Notes under the pieces: model-generated
The model's input: only the letters and a program-made list of their open reading frames with translations
Database searches by the model: none
Told to the model about the DNA's origin: nothing
Origin: Flavobacteriia bacterium
GTDB lineage: Bacteria; Bacteroidota; Bacteroidia; Flavobacteriales_D; Crocinitomicaceae
Direction: 5' to 3'
DNA length: 13,571 nucleotides
Assembly (NCBI GenBank): GCA_009923965.1
Contig: RFSL01000010.1
Span: 1 to 13,571 of the forward strand
Position numbers and translations under genes: made by a program
Part shown: one piece after another, positions 1 to 8,350 of the stretch
Layout: each line of letters opens with the position of its first letter
Numbering within the stretch: the stretch's first letter is position 1

Positions 1-2143
1 TATTAGAGACACCACCACTACTATTATTCGTAATTTTAATAGAAGGATCATCACTTGTCAATAAAGTGCGGTCTACACTAAAATCTGCAATTGGATTAGG
101 ATTAACAGTAACAATAGATTCAACGGTGTCAGAGCAAGTGTAAATATTGAACCCAATAACCTCATAAGTTGATGTTTGACTCGGAGAAACCAAGTTCTGA
201 TTTGAACTAGAATTTGATACTACAGGAGAAATACCCCATTGATAAATAGTTCCACCACTAACATCAATCTGAACAATATCACCAGAGCACATTTCTTGGT
301 CAGGGGTAATTAATAATACAGGCTTTGGATTTACAGTAATTGTTACTGGCTCTATACCAATGCAGGCATCAGCTAGTGTAGTTGATGTAATTGTGTAAAC
401 AATATTTTGCGGACCAAGACCAGAATTAATAAGTGTATTATCAATTATTGAACTTATAATTGGATTTATACTTGCCCCATTAATATTTGGATTAACAGCA
501 GCTACCCATGAAAAAGTGCTAGGTGTATTAGAAGTTAAAGGGAAATTTAATTGCGTTTCAGAACAAACAACTCCGTTTAAAGGACTTGTTAGTATTGGAC
601 TTGCATTAACTGTAACTGTTACTGCTTGCGCTTGTCCAACACAAGCATCAGCTGTTGTTGTTGGTGTAATTGTATAAATAACATTTTGATTAGTTGTAGT
701 TGTATTAACAAGTGTATTATTAATGGTGGGACTTACCGTTGGAGTTGTTGTTTCTCCAATTACACTAGCGCTAGAAGCTGCTAACCAAGAATAAGTGCTT
801 GGTAGATTTGATGTCAAAGAAAAATTTAAGGTTTCGCCTGAACAAATTACTTCTGTTGAAGGACTGGTCATAGTTGGACTAGGATTTACAGAAATAGAAA
901 CTGTTTGTGGTGATCCTAAACAAGCTCCAGGATTTGATGAAGGTGTAACAGTATAATCAACAGTTTGGGGAATTAAAGTGGAATTAATAAGTGTATTATT
1001 GATTGAAGGATTTGTGATTGCTGATGTAGTACTTGCTCCAGTAACATCAGGATTTATAGCTGCTAACCAGGAATAATTAACACTTGTAACATTAGATGTT
1101 AAAGGAAAATTTAAGGGTATACCTGAGCAAATTACACCTAATACAGGACTTGTCATTGTTGGGATTGGGTGAATTGTAATAGAAATTTGATCTGTTGTTG
1201 GACAGGCACCTAAATTTGAAAGTAATGTTCTTGAAACAGTATAAATAGAGGTTATTGGCAAAGCAGTAGTATTTGTTAACGTTACAGTAGGATTAGATAC
1301 AGTGGTTGAACTTAAACCCAAAGCAGGAGACCATGTATATGAATAGAGTGGATTATCAGAAACGCCAATACTCACAGGAATATCACTACAAGAAGATCCA
1401 TTAACTAGACCCTCATCCGAAATTGCAGTATAAATGATGACATTTCTAATCGAATGCAAATCATACAAAGCACCTGTACTCGCTGTAAACCCAAAATATC
1501 CAGTAAATTCTGCGAGGGATGTTGCCTGTAAAAGCTGAACGTTATTTACGAATACCGTAATCAATCCATTGTTGTAGGTAATTTTAACCGGTTGATAAGT
1601 TGCATTTCGCAAATAATTCAATGAACCACCTGAATTTTGAATCTTTGGAGTCGCAGGAGGATTGCATTCGTTATACCCTGTTCCATTGAAAATTTGAATT
1701 TCTGGATTTGTGCCTCCCTGACTACAATTGTCATATGTATCTATTACGATCTTAAGTCCATTTGCATTAACTGGAATACCAATTTCACTACCAAATATAA
1801 ATCCATTTGTTACTGTATCTATGAAACAAAAAGCTAAACCATCAGCACCATTTCCACCTGAAATTCGGTATTCAAATTCAACGGTCCATTTCTGACAAAA
1901 TGTAAGGTTGATTGGCGTGTTGTAAAAAACACGTCCGTACTGACTAGTTGAATTATTGGTAAGAATCAATTCATTACTGAACGCATCAACATCACCTGGA
2001 GTATCCCCAACAAATGCATTTCCTGTTAAATTCCAACCTGTAGTATTTAATGGATTTCCTGTTAGTTGACCAAATACATAATTCTGAGCATATTCATATT
2101 GTGAAATTAAAATGAATAAAATGAGTAAAATAATTCGGAACAT
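1..2143 (-). CDS. Large secreted surface protein: L-type lectin-like head plus PKD-like repeats (partial, C-terminus off window)
   Basis: This frame is open from the ATG at 2143 to the window edge: 714 residues and no stop, so the protein continues beyond base 1. It starts with a signal peptide (hydrophobic core, residues about 3-14, likely cleavage near the YAQ at 18-20). Residues about 25-240 look like a bacterial L-type (legume-like) lectin fold, with ADGLAF at 100-105 and the DTYDN metal-site-like motif at 135-139. From about 329 there are three PKD-like repeats of roughly 93 residues (ICSG..LNF.LTSN, Y/FSW, NNTLINS, YT(I/V)T, AC.G, V.VNP), then a shorter Ig/PKD-like unit at about 609-683. 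Such proteins in Bacteroidota usually end in a gliding-motility/type IX secretion C-terminal domain, which would lie outside this window. Inference: a cell-surface or released glycan-binding adhesin. It is divergent from zwf across a 134-base gap. The ligand cannot be told from sequence. Confidence 0.9.
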   Translation of the reverse strand, partial: MFRIILLILFILISQYEYAQNYVFGQLTGNPLNTTGWNLTGNAFVGDTPGDVDAFSNELILTNNSTSQYGRVFYNTPINLTFCQKWTVEFEYRISGGNGADGLAFCFIDTVTNGFIFGSEIGIPVNANGLKIVIDTYDNCSQGGTNPEIQIFNGTGYNECNPPATPKIQNSGGSLNYLRNATYQPVKITYNNGLITVFVNNVQLLQATSLAEFTGYFGFTASTGALYDLHSIRNVIIYTAISDEGLVNGSSCSDIPVSIGVSDNPLYSYTWSPALGLSSTTVSNPTVTLTNTTALPITSIYTVSRTLLSNLGACPTTDQISITIHPIPTMTSPVLGVICSGIPLNFPLTSNVTSVNYSWLAAINPDVTGASTTSAITNPSINNTLINSTLIPQTVDYTVTPSSNPGACLGSPQTVSISVNPSPTMTSPSTEVICSGETLNFSLTSNLPSTYSWLAASSASVIGETTTPTVSPTINNTLVNTTTTNQNVIYTITPTTTADACVGQAQAVTVTVNASPILTSPLNGVVCSETQLNFPLTSNTPSTFSWVAAVNPNINGASINPIISSIIDNTLINSGLGPQNIVYTITSTTLADACIGIEPVTITVNPKPVLLITPDQEMCSGDIVQIDVSGGTIYQWGISPVVSNSSSNQNLVSPSQTSTYEVIGFNIYTCSDTVESIVTVNPNPIADFSVDRTLLTSDDPSIKITNNSSGGVSN
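320..1159 (-). repeat. Three tandem PKD-like protein repeats in the surface protein gene
   Basis: Residues about 329-423, 424-516 and 517-608 of the surface protein repeat the same pattern: TSP, then (I/V)CS, LNF(P/S)LTSN, a (Y/F)SW(L/V)AA segment, (N/D)NTL(I/V)N, YT(I/V)T, AC(L/V/I)G, and a closing V.VN. The similarity is visible in DNA too: a stretch close to AATAAGTGTATTAT (plus-strand reading) recurs near 428, 708 and 988, giving a period of about 280 bases. The pattern matches the PKD-like repeats common in Bacteroidota surface proteins. Two cysteines per unit could form an intradomain disulfide. Confidence 0.85.
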
Positions 2144-2237
2144 GCAAATTAAATTTAAATGTAATTTTAAGACGTAATTAACAACTTAAGGTTGCTAAAA
2201 TTACTTAATTTATTTTAAATTTATAAATTACTTAGTG

Positions 2238-2245
2238 TAACTTTG
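2238..2245 (+). promoter_or_regulatory. Bacteroidota -7 element (TAACTTTG) for the zwf-pgl-edd operon
   Basis: TAACTTTG fits the Bacteroidota sigma-ABfr -7 consensus TAnnTTTG exactly. It lies 32 bases before the zwf ATG, so transcription should begin near 2251 with a leader of about 25 bases. The -33 element is not clear; the upstream sequence is only T/A-rich. No Shine-Dalgarno sequence precedes the ATG, which is usual for this phylum. Confidence 0.6.
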
Positions 2246-2277
2246 ACACATTAAACCATCTTTTTCATTTAATTGAC

Positions 2278-3759
2278 ATGACAAAAAAAAATCGCCATAC
2301 AGAAGAATTCATTCCCTTTAACCTTGTTGTTTTTGGTGGTGATGGCGACTTAGCCTTGCGCAAAATTTATCCTGCATTATTTCACAGAGACCAAGACGGG
2401 CAGTTTTTGACAGATTATAATGTTATTGCAGTAACTAGAAAAAATGTTTCTGGATCAAGTTTTAACGAAAACCTACTAAAATTCCTCAAGGAAAGTGCAG
2501 AAGAAGACACTTCAGAGAACGACATTACCATTTTTTCAAAAAAAGTTCAATTAATACAAGTAGCGGAAGCGAATGAATCGGCTTATTTAGAATTAGCAGC
2601 TTACCTAAATAAATTCCCTTCTTATCAAAATATTTTTTATTTTTCAACTCCCTCCTCTGCTTTTGGACCAATTGCTGAAACTTTAAAATCGACTGGTTTA
2701 ATTAAGAAAAATAGCAAAGTTGTATTGGAAAAACCTTTGGGATACTCCTTAGAATCTTCCAATGAAATCAACATTCAAATCACAAAAGCATTTTCTGAAA
2801 AACAAATTTATCGTATAGATCACTACCTTGGAAAAGAAACGGTTCAAAATTTAATGGTTTTGCGTTTTGCAAATAATTTATTTGAACGAGCATGGGATTC
2901 AGAACACATCGACAACATTCAAATTACTGTTTCAGAAAGTTTAGGAGTTGAAAAACGTGCTGCTTACTACGATAATAGCGGTGCGCTATTAGACATGGTT
3001 CAAAATCATTTACTGCAACTTCTTTGTTTGGTAGCCATGGAACCACCACACTTATTGGAAGCAGATGAAGTTAGAAACGAGAAATTAAAAGTGCTAAGAG
3101 CACTCCGCCCTATTTCCAAGAAAAATGTTGCTAACGACACCGTTAAAGGTCAATACACTAGAGGAAATATTAAAGGTGAACAAGTAAATTCTTACTTAGA
3201 GGATATTGAAGAATACCAATCTAAAACGGAAACTTTTGTCGCTATAAAAGCTTATGTAGATAATTGGAGGTGGAAAAATGTTCCATTCTACATTCGAACT
3301 GGAAAAAGAATGATTAAACGTTATTCTGAAATCGTAATTAATTTCAAGGAAGTTCGTCACAATATATTTCCTTCAAAGGAAAAATTAAACAATAATAAAC
3401 TCATCATTCGCTTGCAGCCTGAAGAACGAATTGAACTCGTTCAAATGACAAAAGTTCCAGGTCCTGGAGGATATCGCTACAAACCCATCGCCCTAAAATT
3501 AGATTACATTGATTCTTTTAAAGAACGATTTCCGGAAGCTTATGAGCGACTCATTATTGACGTAATTCGCGGAAATCAAACTTTATTTATGCGACAAGAT
3601 GAACTTCAAGCTGCTTGGTCTTGGATTGAGTCAATAACTTCTAGCTGGAAATCTACTGGTCAAAATAATGTTTTATACGAAGCAGGGACATGGGGTCCTG
3701 GTGATGATATTTTAGAGGAAAACGATTCATGGATCACAAAATCATGGAGAGATCAATGA
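2278..3759 (+). CDS. zwf: Glucose-6-phosphate 1-dehydrogenase
   Basis: The cytoplasmic enzyme oxidises glucose-6-phosphate to 6-phosphogluconolactone and makes NADPH or NADH. At 493 residues it is full length. The N-terminal dinucleotide-binding loop is GGDGDLALRK (20-29), followed by EKPLG (151-155), the substrate-site signature RIDHYLGKE (179-187), the catalytic His in DMVQNHLLQ (His244), DNWRW (328-332) with RTGKR (340-344), and a C-terminal AGTWGP. The ATG at 2278 is 32 bases after a good -7 element. The gene heads an operon: its stop TGA overlaps the pgl ATG in ATGA. The N-terminal loop, the following ALFHRDQDGQ and the FYFSTPSSAFGPI segment (119-131) resemble the proteobacterial GG(D/T)GDLALRK type more than the GASGDL type I expect in most Bacteroidota. 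That suggests transfer but has not been tested by phylogeny. Coenzyme preference cannot be read with certainty. Confidence 0.97.
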   Translation: MTKKNRHTEEFIPFNLVVFGGDGDLALRKIYPALFHRDQDGQFLTDYNVIAVTRKNVSGSSFNENLLKFLKESAEEDTSENDITIFSKKVQLIQVAEANESAYLELAAYLNKFPSYQNIFYFSTPSSAFGPIAETLKSTGLIKKNSKVVLEKPLGYSLESSNEINIQITKAFSEKQIYRIDHYLGKETVQNLMVLRFANNLFERAWDSEHIDNIQITVSESLGVEKRAAYYDNSGALLDMVQNHLLQLLCLVAMEPPHLLEADEVRNEKLKVLRALRPISKKNVANDTVKGQYTRGNIKGEQVNSYLEDIEEYQSKTETFVAIKAYVDNWRWKNVPFYIRTGKRMIKRYSEIVINFKEVRHNIFPSKEKLNNNKLIIRLQPEERIELVQMTKVPGPGGYRYKPIALKLDYIDSFKERFPEAYERLIIDVIRGNQTLFMRQDELQAAWSWIESITSSWKSTGQNNVLYEAGTWGPGDDILEENDSWITKSWRDQ

Positions 3760-4412
3760 GACTACATGCTTCAAAAGAAGAGTTAGAAGATGCTCTACTA
3801 CACGATATAAAGCGAGTAATTAGCGAAGATATTTTAAAACTTGGAAAAGCAAAAATACTTCTTTCAGGAGGAAGCACACCAAGTGGTTTGTATCGTAAAT
3901 TAAGTGCTATTCAACTAGATTGGTCTAAAGTTATCGTTGGTTTAGTCGATGAGCGATTTGTGGAAAATTCAAGTGATTATTCAAATGAAAAATTAGTAAA
4001 AACATGCTTTTTGATTAATGAAGCAAAAAATGCAACCTTTATTCCAATGATTTTTAGTACCGATAACGAAGCTTTAAATTTATTAATTACAGACGAAAGT
4101 TATACTATTTTTAATGACGCAAGTGTTATCATTTTAGGAATGGGTGAAGATGGACATACAGCATCTCTTTTTCCAAACGACAGTGATTCAAATAAAGCAA
4201 TGGATTCTGAACAGAATATTTTTTTTACTAATTCTCCCTCAAATCCCACAAGAAGAATAACTTGCACTCCAAAATTGCTGCTTTCTTCTAAAAATATTTT
4301 CCTAATGCTTACCGGTGAAAATAAAAAAGAAGTACTTTTCAATTCTGCAAAGAATAATTTACCTATTTCACATTTTATTGGGTCTATAACAGCGATTTAT
4401 TATTCGAAATAA
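3756..4412 (+). CDS. pgl: 6-phosphogluconolactonase (DevB/Pgl type)
   Basis: This enzyme hydrolyses 6-phosphogluconolactone to 6-phosphogluconate, the step between Zwf and Edd. Motifs of the DevB/SOL/glucosamine-6-phosphate isomerase-like fold are plain: LLSGGSTP (35-42), VDERFV (64-69), the active-site GMGEDGHTASLFP (128-140) and RITCTPKLL (167-175). The length is 218 residues, slightly short of the roughly 230 usual for the family. I chose the ATG at 3756 because it overlaps the zwf stop as ATGA, a classic translational-coupling arrangement, and because family similarity begins there. An in-frame ATG at 3729 would add nine residues inside the zwf coding region. The next gene, edd, starts eight bases after the stop. 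Confidence 0.95.
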   Translation: MRLHASKEELEDALLHDIKRVISEDILKLGKAKILLSGGSTPSGLYRKLSAIQLDWSKVIVGLVDERFVENSSDYSNEKLVKTCFLINEAKNATFIPMIFSTDNEALNLLITDESYTIFNDASVIILGMGEDGHTASLFPNDSDSNKAMDSEQNIFFTNSPSNPTRRITCTPKLLLSSKNIFLMLTGENKKEVLFNSAKNNLPISHFIGSITAIYYSK

Positions 4413-4420
4413 AAACTATC

Positions 4421-6220
4421 ATGAATCAAAGAATTTTAGAAGTTACAAAACGCATAATAGAACGAAGTAAAGCAACTCGAGCTAATTATCTTGATCAGAT
4501 GCAATCTGCCTATTCTAATGGCGTTGCTAGACAAGCGATGCACTGCGGTAATCTTGCACATGCTTTTGCTGCATGCGGAACTACTGATAAAAATAATCTT
4601 TCTGAAGAAAAAGTTCCAAATATTGGAATCATTACAGCCTATAATGACATGCTTTCAGCACATAAAACCTACGAGAACTATCCTGCTGAACTCAGAGCTT
4701 ATGCTCAAAAACACAATGCTGTGGCTCAAGTAGCTGGCGCTGTTCCTGCTATGTGTGATGGAGTAACACAAGGTCAGCCTGGCATGGAATTATCTTTGTT
4801 TAGCAGAGATGTAATAGCACTTTCTACTGCAATTGGGCTTTCTCACAACATGTTTGATTCGGTTTTATGCTTGGGAATTTGCGATAAAATTGTACCTGGC
4901 TTATTAATGGGCTCACTTCGTTTCGGGCATCTTCCGGCAGTTTTTATTCCTGGGGGACCGATGCCAAGTGGAATTAGCAATGAGGAAAAAGCAAGTATTC
5001 GCCAAGCTTTTGCTGAGGGAAAAATTGGAAGAGCCGAATTATTAAAGGGAGAATCTGATTCTTACCATTCTCCAGGAACGTGTACATTTTATGGAACTGC
5101 CAATAGCAATCAAATGCTAATGGAAATTATGGGTTTACAACTTCCAGGTTCAAGTTTTGTAAATCCCGGTACTGAATTAAGAGCATTATTGAATGAAGAA
5201 GCTGTAAAAGTAGCTGCAAATAATAGTCAATTAGGACTTGAAGGCTCACTTTCAAACTTAATAACAGAAAAAGTAATTGTAAACGGAATTATTGGCTTAC
5301 TTGCAACTGGTGGATCTACAAATCATACAATACATCTTATAGCAATTGCGCGTGCTGCAGGAATTATTATTAACTGGTCTGATATGTCAGATTTATCTGA
5401 TGTTGTTCCTTTAATTACACGAATGTATCCGAATGGTGCGGCAGATGTCAATCATTTTCATGCTTCTGGAGGAATGGGATTTGTTATTCATACACTACTT
5501 GAAAACAATTTGCTTCATGAGGATGTCCATACAATTCTTGGAAAAGGATTAAAAAAATATACGCAAGAACCAAAAATTGAAAACAAACAATTAGTTTGGA
5601 AAGAAGGTGCAAAGGAAAGCTTAAATAAATCAATAATTCGTCCGGTAAACGATCCTTTCTCCGAGCATGGGGGAATTAAAATTTTACAAGGGAATATTGG
5701 TAGAGCTGTAATAAAAACCGCAGCAGTAAGTGAGGAGCATTTAGTAATTGAAGCTGAAGCACATGTTTTTTATGAGCAAGAAGACTTAATTAAAGCATTC
5801 AAAAATAGAGAACTTGAGAAAGATTTTATTGCAGTTCTTCCTTTTCAAGGTCCAAAGCAAAATGGAATGCCTGAATTACACCAACTTACACCAACTCTAA
5901 CAATACTACAAAAAAAAGGATTTAAAGTTGCCTTGGTAACAGACGGAAGAATGTCAGGCGCCTCAGGAAAAGTTCCTGCTGCAATTCATTTAAGTCCCGA
6001 AGCATTTGATGGTGGAATGATTTCTAAAATCAGAACTGGAGATATCCTTCGCTTAAATACTGTTTCTGGGGAATTAAATTGCATGAATGAATCCGAAGTA
6101 AATAGTAGAGAAGCGACACAAATCAAAAATGACAATACAATTGGATTTGGCAGAGAATTGTTCGGAAATCTCAGAGTATTAGTTTCTGGAAGTGAGGATG
6201 GTGCAAGTTTTTTAATCTAA
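4421..6220 (+). CDS. edd: Phosphogluconate dehydratase (Entner-Doudoroff)
   Basis: The enzyme dehydrates 6-phosphogluconate to 2-keto-3-deoxy-6-phosphogluconate (KDPG), the committed Entner-Doudoroff step, using an Fe-S cluster. At 599 residues it matches the family length (about 600). It belongs to the IlvD/Edd family but is Edd rather than dihydroxyacid dehydratase: the N-terminus carries AYNDMLSAH (73-81) and the AMCDGVTQGQPGMELS stretch (110-125). Conserved cysteines that probably ligate the cluster are Cys112, Cys154 (in LGICDK) and Cys221 (in GTCTFYGTANSNQ). The C-terminal family signature GRMSGAS is at 509-515. It is third in zwf-pgl-edd, eight bases after pgl. Its last nine bases overlap the convergent TerC-family gene, leaving no room for an intrinsic terminator. 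The partner aldolase eda is not adjacent but lies 3.8 kb downstream. Confidence 0.97.
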   Translation: MNQRILEVTKRIIERSKATRANYLDQMQSAYSNGVARQAMHCGNLAHAFAACGTTDKNNLSEEKVPNIGIITAYNDMLSAHKTYENYPAELRAYAQKHNAVAQVAGAVPAMCDGVTQGQPGMELSLFSRDVIALSTAIGLSHNMFDSVLCLGICDKIVPGLLMGSLRFGHLPAVFIPGGPMPSGISNEEKASIRQAFAEGKIGRAELLKGESDSYHSPGTCTFYGTANSNQMLMEIMGLQLPGSSFVNPGTELRALLNEEAVKVAANNSQLGLEGSLSNLITEKVIVNGIIGLLATGGSTNHTIHLIAIARAAGIIINWSDMSDLSDVVPLITRMYPNGAADVNHFHASGGMGFVIHTLLENNLLHEDVHTILGKGLKKYTQEPKIENKQLVWKEGAKESLNKSIIRPVNDPFSEHGGIKILQGNIGRAVIKTAAVSEEHLVIEAEAHVFYEQEDLIKAFKNRELEKDFIAVLPFQGPKQNGMPELHQLTPTLTILQKKGFKVALVTDGRMSGASGKVPAAIHLSPEAFDGGMISKIRTGDILRLNTVSGELNCMNESEVNSREATQIKNDNTIGFGRELFGNLRVLVSGSEDGASFLI

Positions 6221-7249
6221 AACTTTATCTTTATTTCGTGTTAAAAAAGATGCCACAATTGATGCAAGCAGTACCCCAAATATTAGAGAAAGTGAGAATG
6301 AAGATGAAATATGCAAAATTGGAGCTAACAACATCTTGAATCCAATAAAAGTTAAGATAATAGCTAATCCATATTTTAATTTTGAGAAAATATCAAGTGA
6401 ATTAGACAATAAAAAAAACATAGAACGCAAGCCTAAAATTGCAAATACATTTGATGAGTAAAGGATAAATGGATCATTTGGAGCAATAGAAAAAATTGCG
6501 GGAATGGAATCAACGGCAAATAATAAGTCAGTAAATTCAACAATTAAGAGTACTAAAAATAATTTAGTAGCTACTAATTTCTTATCGATGCGAGTAAAAA
6601 ATTTAGCTCCGTCATACTTTGGTGAAATCCTAAAAAACTTTGTTAAAATCCGTGAAAATAAATTATTTTCATAATCTTTTTTTTCATTTCCATCAGACTT
6701 TAAAACAGATTTTATTCCGGCGAAAATTAAAAAAATACCAAATATGGTAATTATAACATTAATGCGTAAAAAAGTATTTGTCTGAAAGTCAACTGATGAA
6801 TCTACATCACCTGAAAAATGTAAACCTGCAAAATCAAATGCTGGTAAATAACTCAATTTTATTAGCTTGAAGCCAACAAAAATAAAAATAGCACGAAAGA
6901 TAAATGCACCAATAATACCCAATAAAAGAACTTTTTGCTGTAGTACACGATCAATTTTGAAATAGCTATAAATTAGTATGAAAACAAATAAATTGTCAAC
7001 AGAAAGAGCTTGCTCAATCCAATAAGCAGACTGAAATTGGGTGAATTTTTCAAAACCTGACTGCCACCATATAAAACCACTAAATAACATTGATAAACCA
7101 ATCCAAATACTTGTCCAAATTGCTGCTTCCTTGTTAGAAACTGAACTAGTGCGTTTACTTAAAAGCACTAAATCATATAAAAATATTACTAAAACAACAA
7201 ATGTGAATACAAAAACGATTAAAGGATTAGAGGAAAGTATTGAGTTCAT
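6212..7249 (-). CDS. TerC/Alx family integral membrane protein
   Basis: This inner-membrane protein of 345 residues has about nine hydrophobic segments, starting at residues about 8-30 and 45-62. It carries both acidic TerC signatures inside membrane segments: EQALSVDNLFVF (79-90) and EFTDLLFAVDSIPA (238-251). The second motif, the length and the FAILGLRSMFFLL segment (269-281) place it in the Alx branch, whose studied members are linked to manganese export and alkaline or metal stress; tellurite resistance is only the historical name. A stretch at about 132-160, between membrane segments, looks about 30 residues longer than I recall for E. coli Alx. The start ATG at 7249 lies 16 bases after a TACTTTTG promoter element. 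The 3' end overlaps edd by nine bases on the opposite strand. Substrate assignment to Mn2+ is by family only. I saw no clear yybP-ykoY-type riboswitch in the short leader. Confidence 0.93.
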   Translation of the reverse strand: MNSILSSNPLIVFVFTFVVLVIFLYDLVLLSKRTSSVSNKEAAIWTSIWIGLSMLFSGFIWWQSGFEKFTQFQSAYWIEQALSVDNLFVFILIYSYFKIDRVLQQKVLLLGIIGAFIFRAIFIFVGFKLIKLSYLPAFDFAGLHFSGDVDSSVDFQTNTFLRINVIITIFGIFLIFAGIKSVLKSDGNEKKDYENNLFSRILTKFFRISPKYDGAKFFTRIDKKLVATKLFLVLLIVEFTDLLFAVDSIPAIFSIAPNDPFILYSSNVFAILGLRSMFFLLSNSLDIFSKLKYGLAIILTFIGFKMLLAPILHISSSFSLSLIFGVLLASIVASFLTRNKDKVLD

Positions 7250-7265
7250 ACAATAAATGAGTCAA

Positions 7266-7273
7266 CAAAAGTA
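7266..7273 (-). promoter_or_regulatory. -7 element (TACTTTTG) for the TerC-family gene
   Basis: Read on the minus strand, TACTTTTG fits TAnnTTTG exactly. It ends 16 bases before the ATG at 7249, so the leader would be only about 10 bases. A TTTTG at 7304-7300 lies upstream but is farther away than a usual -33 box, so the -33 element is uncertain. Confidence 0.5.
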
Positions 7274-7356
7274 ATAAAAAGAGCAGAATAAAATATGAAC
7301 AAAATGAAACTAAAAATTATATTCTAGTATTTCGCTAAAGATTCAAATCAATGGAT

Positions 7357-7364
7357 TATTTTTG
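7357..7364 (+). promoter_or_regulatory. -7 element (TATTTTTG) for trxB
   Basis: TATTTTTG, followed by C, matches the Bacteroidota TAnnTTTG consensus. It ends 13 bases before the trxB ATG, so the transcript would start near 7371 and have a leader of about seven bases or be nearly leaderless. TTTCG at 7330-7334 is a possible poor -33 match. Together with the opposite-strand element at 7266-7273 it makes the 128-base gap a divergent promoter region. Confidence 0.55.
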
Positions 7365-7377
7365 CAGTTAAAAAAGC

Positions 7378-8328
7378 ATGAATTCTACAGTCGAACACAT
7401 CAAATGTTTAATTATTGGATCTGGTCCTGCCGGCTATACAGCAGCTATTTATGCAGCACGAGCAGACATGCAACCAGTCATGTACCAAGGACTTCAACCA
7501 GGCGGACAATTAACAACTACAAATGAAGTTGAGAATTTCCCTGGCTATGCAAATGGAATTTCTGGTCCAGCAATGATGGTAGAACTTGAAGAACAAGCTA
7601 AACGGTTTGATACAGATGTAAGAGCTGGATTTATAAATAAAGTAGATTTTTCTGGAGATATCCATAAATGTTGGGCAGACGATGGTAAAGAAATTCATGC
7701 TGAAACAGTAATTATTTCTACTGGCGCCTCAGCAAAATATATTGGATTAGAGAGCGAACAAAAATACCTTCAACTCGGAGGTGGTGTTTCTGCTTGTGCT
7801 GTATGTGATGGCTTTTTCTACCGCGGACATGATGTTGTTATTGTTGGAGCTGGAGATTCTGCTTGTGAAGAAGCACACTATTTATCAAAACTTTGCAAAA
7901 AAGTAACAATGCTTGTCAGAAAAGATGATTTTAGGGCTTCTAAAATTATGGCGCAACGCGTTCGAAAGACGGAAAATATCGAAATCTTATTTAATACAGA
8001 AACACTTGAGGTTTTAGGTGATGGACAAGTTGTAACTGGAGCTAAAGTAATAAATACAGCGACGAAAGAAGAAAAAGTAATTTCATGTACCGGATTTTTT
8101 GTTGCCATTGGACATAAACCAAATACTGATGTATTTAAGGATTTTATTTATTTAGACGAAGTTGGATATATTAAGTACGAAGAACCAGGAACTAGTAAGA
8201 CAAATGTTGCAGGAGTTTTCGTAGCAGGAGATGCCGCAGATAAAACCTACCGACAAGCTGTAACAGCTGCAGGAACTGGTTGTATGGCTGCATTAGACGC
8301 AGAGCGCTATTTGGCTGCTAAGCATTAA
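7378..8328 (+). CDS. trxB: Thioredoxin-disulfide reductase
   Basis: This cytoplasmic FAD enzyme passes electrons from NADPH to thioredoxin. At 316 residues it matches the low-molecular-weight bacterial type. The FAD-binding GSGPAG is at 14-19, the redox-active pair is CAVCDG (Cys140 and Cys143; Val replaces the more common Thr), the NADPH-binding loop is GAGDSACEEA (157-166), and the second FAD motif GDAAD is at 284-288, followed by YRQAVTAAGTG. All catalytic features are present. The ATG at 7378 is supported by similarity starting within a few residues and by the promoter element 13 bases upstream. It is followed after 69 bases by bshC, another thiol-metabolism gene. A ferredoxin-NADP reductase-like paralogue is unlikely because the CxxC pair is present. 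Confidence 0.97.
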   Translation: MNSTVEHIKCLIIGSGPAGYTAAIYAARADMQPVMYQGLQPGGQLTTTNEVENFPGYANGISGPAMMVELEEQAKRFDTDVRAGFINKVDFSGDIHKCWADDGKEIHAETVIISTGASAKYIGLESEQKYLQLGGGVSACAVCDGFFYRGHDVVIVGAGDSACEEAHYLSKLCKKVTMLVRKDDFRASKIMAQRVRKTENIEILFNTETLEVLGDGQVVTGAKVINTATKEEKVISCTGFFVAIGHKPNTDVFKDFIYLDEVGYIKYEEPGTSKTNVAGVFVAGDAADKTYRQAVTAAGTGCMAALDAERYLAAKH

Positions 8329-8350
8329 ATCTTCAGCAAAATTTTTTTCG

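Noticed and set aside
320..1159. CRISPR array or non-coding repeat
   Set aside because: The repeat period is about 280 bases and keeps an open reading frame with a protein-domain pattern, so it is a coding repeat.
2182..2194. Short dyad CAAC-TTAAG-GTTG in the gap before zwf
   Set aside because: Arms of four bases are expected by chance in such sequence, and no second copy was seen.
2196..2203. Minus-strand TAATTTTA as a promoter -7 element for the surface protein
   Set aside because: It has one mismatch to TAnnTTTG in an AT-rich gap and no -33 partner. It is plausible but too weak to list.
3729..3755. Longer pgl start at the ATG at 3729, nine extra residues
   Set aside because: The extra residues lie inside zwf and are unlike the family. 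The ATG at 3756 overlaps the zwf stop as ATGA, a far more usual start.
4100..4342. Antisense open frame inside pgl, and similar frames inside edd, trxB, nadK, TerC, the isomerase and the surface-protein gene
   Set aside because: They lie wholly within well-supported genes on another frame or strand and show no recognisable domain or promoter.
7250..7377. A yybP-ykoY manganese riboswitch ahead of the TerC gene
   Set aside because: The predicted leader is about 10 bases, and the gap shows no conserved riboswitch-like motifs or GC-rich stems.
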